Source: Epiperipatus broadwayi
Taxonomy: Eukaryota; Onychophora; Udeonychophora; Euonychophora; Peripatidae
Length of the DNA stretch: 64,000 nucleotides
Reading direction: 5' to 3'
Assembly (NCBI GenBank): GCA_028023455.1
Contig: JAQFVV010012424.1
Location: forward strand, 62,001 to 126,000
A program made the position numbers and the translations under genes. This document shows, piece after piece, positions 60,382-64,000 of the stretch. The notes under the pieces are model-generated. The model did not search any database, was not told the DNA's origin, and saw only the letters and a list, made by a program, of their open reading frames with translations. Each line of letters starts with the position of its first letter. The stretch's first letter is position 1.

Positions 60382-60606
60382 TGTCTCATGTTTTACTGCT
60401 TTGCAGGCATGGAATTCGATCAAAGAGATATGTCTCATGTTTTACTACCTCAGGCATGTCATTCGCGATGGGTTGACTTGGAAGCACAAGTGAGAGTGTT
60501 GAGGTATGATCAGACGTAGGGTAGTACTATCCTGACTTGGTCAGCTTTTGGTTCTCTGGCTTGGACTCTCAGTCTGTTGAGCAAATGTACAAACCTGACC
60601 GTTACA
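60382..60606 (+). repeat. Candidate short LTR (TG...CA), 225 bp
   Basis: Begins TGTCTCATGTTTTACT right after a polypurine-like tract and ends CCGTTACA, sharing the terminal GTTACA with the other element's LTR. It contains a 49-bp-period duplication (TGTCTCATGTTTTACT at 60382 and 60431). The primer site begins 26 nt further on. No second full copy is seen inside the window; a weakly similar stretch starts near 63168. The LTR could also be longer, starting upstream. Confidence 0.45.
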
Positions 60607-60631
60607 TAGGTATATTTTTTTTTCCCGGAGT

Positions 60632-60649
60632 TGGCGCCCAACGTGGGGC
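60632..60649 (+). other. Primer binding site for tRNA-Lys1,2
   Basis: TGGCGCCCAACGTGGGGC, a perfect match to the sequence complementary to the 3' end of tRNA-Lys1,2 as used by several retroviruses and some LTR retrotransposons. It sets the element on the plus strand and places gag downstream. Confidence 0.85.
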
Positions 60650-61202
60650 TTAGACTAAGTACACAACCCTGAGTAGAGTTATTATATTTTTCGTTCCAAA
60701 TATCACTGCAGTATGACAAAAATACGTATAAATTAAACAAAATAACCCATAATCTAGTATGAAGATTTATAAATAATTGAGTTTGTAAGTAATTTAAATA
60801 AATTGGTGATTCAGAAAGGGATGAGCAAGAGAATGATCAAGCAAGAAAAATATATATAAATACACAAATGATCAGGCAAGAAAAAGAAATACACGCGTAC
60901 TGAAAAAAAAAAAAGTTTATTTTAAGGGAGAAACCACAGGTGGCAAGACAGAAGCTGGGTGAGTCTGAAAATTTAACTTCATTATTTGGATGTGCTTATT
61001 AATATATATTTAATTATATTATTAGTTAAAATGTATCAGGTAGCAAATAAAAAGGAAAAATGGGCAAAGAAGGAGTAATTGAGGTAATGATAGGTAGTCA
61101 GTTCTGGGGGAGTAGACGGCAAGTCAGCTGTCAGATATAAAAATAAAGAAGCAGATCAAAGAAAATAATAGTACTAAAATATATATAGAAAATAAAAATA
61201 AA
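60650..61202 (+). other. Leader of the second retroelement
   Basis: AT-rich untranslated stretch between the primer site and the first gag-like ATG at 61203, with purine-rich patches. It contains no ORF. Confidence 0.5.
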
Positions 61203-62802
61203 ATGGAAGTTGAAATAAAAGAAGGAAAAGATCAGGAAGAGCAGATAGGAAATGAAGTAGAAAGTGAAGGTAAAACTTTGAGATCAGGGAGGATAGTAAA
61301 AGATAGTAGCAGTATGGAGGAGGAAATAGCAGTGAGCAAATATGAGAACTTAGAAGAGAAAAGTGGGCCAAAACCAACACAAGAAAAGAGGCATAAGGAA
61401 AAACAGGGAGTAATAGATGAGGAACCAAGCCTAAGAACACTAATGAAATTGATAATGGAAAATGATGAAGAAGAAAGAAGATATAAAGAAGAAAGAAAAG
61501 AGAGAAAGAATATATGAAGAAGAAAGAAAAGAAGAGGAAAGGAGATATAGAGAGGAAAGGGAAGAAGAAGACAGAAGATATAGAGAGGAAAAAGAAGAAG
61601 AAAAAATAAGAGATAGAGAAGAAAGGGAAAAAGACAGGGCTGAAAGTGAAGAAAAAGTGAGGAGAGATAGAGAAGAAAGAGAAGAAAAAATGAGGAGAGA
61701 TAGAGAAGAAAGAGGAAAAAAAGTGAGGAGAGATAGAGAAGAAAGAGAAAAACAAGTGAAAAGAGATGGAGAAGAAAGGAAGAGAAAGAATGAGGAGATG
61801 CTTCACCATATGCAGCAAATATCAGAATGGCCAAGGGAGCCTCTACATAAAAAGTTAGAGATAAGACCAGAAATAGAGAAAGAAAGAAATGTTTTAGAAA
61901 GTGAGTTAGAGATAGTGAACAAAGGGACCACAGAAGAAAATGTAGATGTAGTACAGGAGCTGCAGGAGAGAGTAGATAAGGTAGAAAAGGAGCAGGAAGA
62001 GATAGAGGTAGAAGGTAAAGAGCTACCACAGAGAAGCATAAGTTTAGCTAGTGGAATCTAGGTGGAAATAAAAGAAGCAGAGGATAGGACAGTACAAAGA
62101 GAAGTCAGAGTGGAAGATAAAAACCCATCAGAAACGGAAATAAAAGTAGATTCTAAATTCCCTTCTGAAATTCAAGTAACCAAAGTAGAAAACAAAGAAA
62201 GTGTGCAGTGCAATACAAGACCCAGAGGAGAAGAGCATCTTAGGGAAGAGGCGAACAAAGAAAGTATGAAGGGAGTCATGATGGAGCAACAACAGCTTCA
62301 ATACATTCTAAACTCCATAGAGAACCCAAAGTCAAACCCTTGGGAGAAAATAAAAGGATTGGGCGGTATCACTTTAAGAGACCTCTTAGTGCATAATATA
62401 AATAAGACAGAGCACACAGAATTTCCACCCTGGAGACTTCATTTTGATAACAGTGGTCCACCAGCCATTCCCGTAGTATTAAGCATAAAGAATGAAACAG
62501 AGGACCTCCAGAATAAAGAGCAGGCTCGAATACGCCGTAAACGTGCAGACGCGCATAAGAAAAGAAAACAGAATTCAACTTGCCAGTTCGAAGTAGGGGA
62601 CCGAGTTTGGGTAAAAGATAAGCCTTCAAATAACGGACGCTTATCCAAGAACCGAAAATTTTACCCACTCTACAAAGGGACAGACCAGATAAATGAAAGC
62701 TGGAGAAAATTACTTTTAAATTACATAAAGTCTTAATACAAGGAGTTCGAAACTACGCTTATTAAACCATACCAGATTAGAAGTACTCTTAGAGCAACAT
62801 AA
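61203..62802 (+). pseudogene. gag-like coiled coil joined to an integrase C-terminus
   Basis: The first frame (61203-61517) is acidic and ends in an EERRYKEERKE run. A shift within this purine tract continues in the frame of 61462-62061, with about ten copies of a RRDREER(E/K)EK-like unit, and then LEIRPEIEKERNVLE. After a TAG at 62059-62061 the same frame runs on to 62736 and contains ARIRRKRADAHKKR and FEVGDRVWVKDKP, the SH3-like C-terminal region of Gypsy-type integrases. After another stop, a LIKPYQIRSTLRAT tail ends at 62802. Protease, reverse transcriptase, RNase H and the integrase core are missing. This is an internally deleted, non-coding-competent copy that would depend on a relative. 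Confidence 0.75.
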
Positions 62803-63409
62803 GGAAATTATATTTAGGTTTTTTTTTAGTTTAGGGATGGTTAGAATTAGTTTTACATATTTAACCATATTTATTTATTTGTAACTCATATTTATAACCT
62901 ATAGTAATATTAGCTTATTTAGGCGTTTATTCATTCATATTTAATTTATTTATTTTAATTAGAATTTATCTTATTAATCTAATCATTTAGTCATTTGTAA
63001 TATATAGTAATAAAAAGTTAAGCATTAGAATTAGGTTACCTTATTTATTCAATTTATAATCATATAGCATGATAATAATCAGAAATTGTATTATCTTAGT
63101 TAAACATATTTATATATTTAATAATTATATTATGTTACTTAATTATATTCAACTATGCTAAAGCAGGGGGGTTGGCGTATTAGCTGCTTGCATGACCAGA
63201 AAGGGAAAGGGGAGATTGAAGAAGGTAGACCAGATGAGTAAATATATATATATATATATAAAAGTTGTGTGGAATCACTAGAAAAAAAAAAGGGGGAAAG
63301 GAGAATAGAAGGGGGAGAAAGGTCTTTTTTTTACTTTTTTTTTGTATATATATATTTCAACTAAGAGTAAATCACCAACATTAAATAAGAATTTTGCTCA
63401 CTTGTAATG
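62803..63409. other. 3' region of the second retroelement, AT-rich
   Basis: A G6 tract at about 63163-63168 (AAAGCAGGGGGG) may be a decayed polypurine tract, and the following GCTGCTTGCATG recalls the short LTR at 60382 weakly. Purine-rich stretches and (AT)n follow. There is no ORF. Confidence 0.35.
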
Positions 63410-63815
63410 AGATTTCTTGTAATATATATATATATATATATTGCATGGTATGAAGTTAGGAGTAAATTTAGGGTGGATATGGAGAGATGGAAAGAACATG
63501 GGGAGAATATGGAGAAATGAGAAATCACCATCACCCCAATAGACTAACAAAAGGAATATATATATATAAAAATGAGTATGACAGATCAGCAAAAAAATCA
63601 GACTAACTATAAGCTCACCCAGCATTAAACAAAATAATAATAAAATCATTCATCATTATGAATAATCAACAACAAAAATCAACAGTCAACCTTGTGACTG
63701 GATTTGGAAGGGAGTCCATTATAAATAGGGTAATTATCTAGTCACTGCCAAACTTAGGGAAGAAATACAACACAATTATCTGGATGCATATACTTAAGTG
63801 CTAATCCATCAGAAT
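63410..63815 (-). repeat. Dispersed repeat R2, copy 3 (inverted)
   Basis: The reverse complement reads TGATGGATTAGCACTTAAG, GCATCCAGATAATTG, a TCCAGTCACAAGGTTGACTG block, TGATCTGTCATACTC and a TTGGGGTGATGGTGATTTCT block, in the same order as copies 1 and 2. It probably truncates or flanks the second retroelement. Confidence 0.65.
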
Positions 63816-63884
63816 ATAAAAAAAAAATCGGTACTAGTATCATCGATGGTACAGGTTGCTGGATGATGTTGTTGCTATTCAAAA

Positions 63885-63972
63885 ACATTGAAATATAATG
63901 TTACCTGGCAATGACATATTACTAAATAACATTGAAATATAATGTTACCTGGCAATGACATATTACTAAATA
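63885..63972 (+). repeat. Perfect 44-bp tandem duplication
   Basis: Two adjacent identical 44-bp units start ACATTGAAATATAATGTTAC. Their identity suggests a very recent event or an assembly artefact. Confidence 0.85.
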
Positions 63973-64000
63973 ACTGATCTTTGTTAATAACTAAATAGTA

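Noticed and set aside
60510-60740. Minus-strand 76-codon frame over the LTR and primer site
   Set aside because: It overlaps the non-coding LTR end and tRNA-Lys site and is a chance frame.
61174-62029. Long minus-strand frames rich in Phe, Leu and Ser
   Set aside because: They are mirror images of the purine-rich gag-like repeat on the plus strand and have no motifs.

Overview
The window is AT-rich, intron- or intergenic-like DNA from an animal genome. It has no operons, no long intact host ORF and very little CpG outside a few patches. It does contain spliced-exon signals and eukaryotic transposon classes: RTE-type LINE, hAT with a ZBED5-like transposase, LTR elements primed by tRNA-Lys, a tRNA-derived SINE, and fold-back elements. 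The species cannot be fixed from the sequence. An AT-rich invertebrate with large introns fits (a cephalopod is my guess; arachnid or cnidarian are also possible).

Layout: 0-8.8 kb holds low-complexity DNA, a fold-back repeat, a tandem duplication near 4.1-4.7 kb, copies of a dispersed repeat (called R1 here) and a decayed LINE tail. 8.8-10.1 kb is a terminal-inverted-repeat element with a tRNA-derived SINE nested in it. 10-20 kb is mostly empty, with a hairpin element and a 477-bp non-autonomous hAT with an exact 8-bp target duplication. 20-31.6 kb carries two copies of a second dispersed repeat (R2), a probable 3'-terminal host exon on the minus strand at 25.0 kb and a large R1 palindrome cluster at 27 kb.

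31.7-42.1 kb is the most striking unit: an LTR retroelement on the minus strand with unusually long (about 3.3-3.5 kb) near-identical LTRs around only about 3.6 kb of internal DNA. It has a tRNA-Lys-like primer binding site, a polypurine tract, a broken coiled-coil gag-like region and a 385-codon ORF whose C-terminal half is a 48-bp in-frame minisatellite. No protease, reverse transcriptase or integrase is visible, so it is probably mobilised in trans.

42.8-47.1 kb is a short satellite-like array, partly inverted, into which a 2.87-kb hAT transposon (dead ZBED5-like transposase) has inserted with an exact 8-bp duplication. 47.6-50.6 kb is a nearly complete but dead RTE-type LINE with a 14-bp duplication. 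50.6-57.6 kb is mostly plain AT-rich DNA but contains one clear host exon at 56.1 kb (minus strand) encoding a CHY zinc finger with consensus splice sites. 57.7-64 kb holds a more GC-rich block, several tandem repeat arrays, and a second retroelement (short LTR candidate, perfect tRNA-Lys1,2 binding site, purine-rich gag-like frame joined to an integrase C-terminus) followed by an inverted R2 copy.

The two best host exons (25.0 and 56.1 kb) lie on the same strand. They could belong to one gene with large introns or to two genes; the sequence alone does not decide this.
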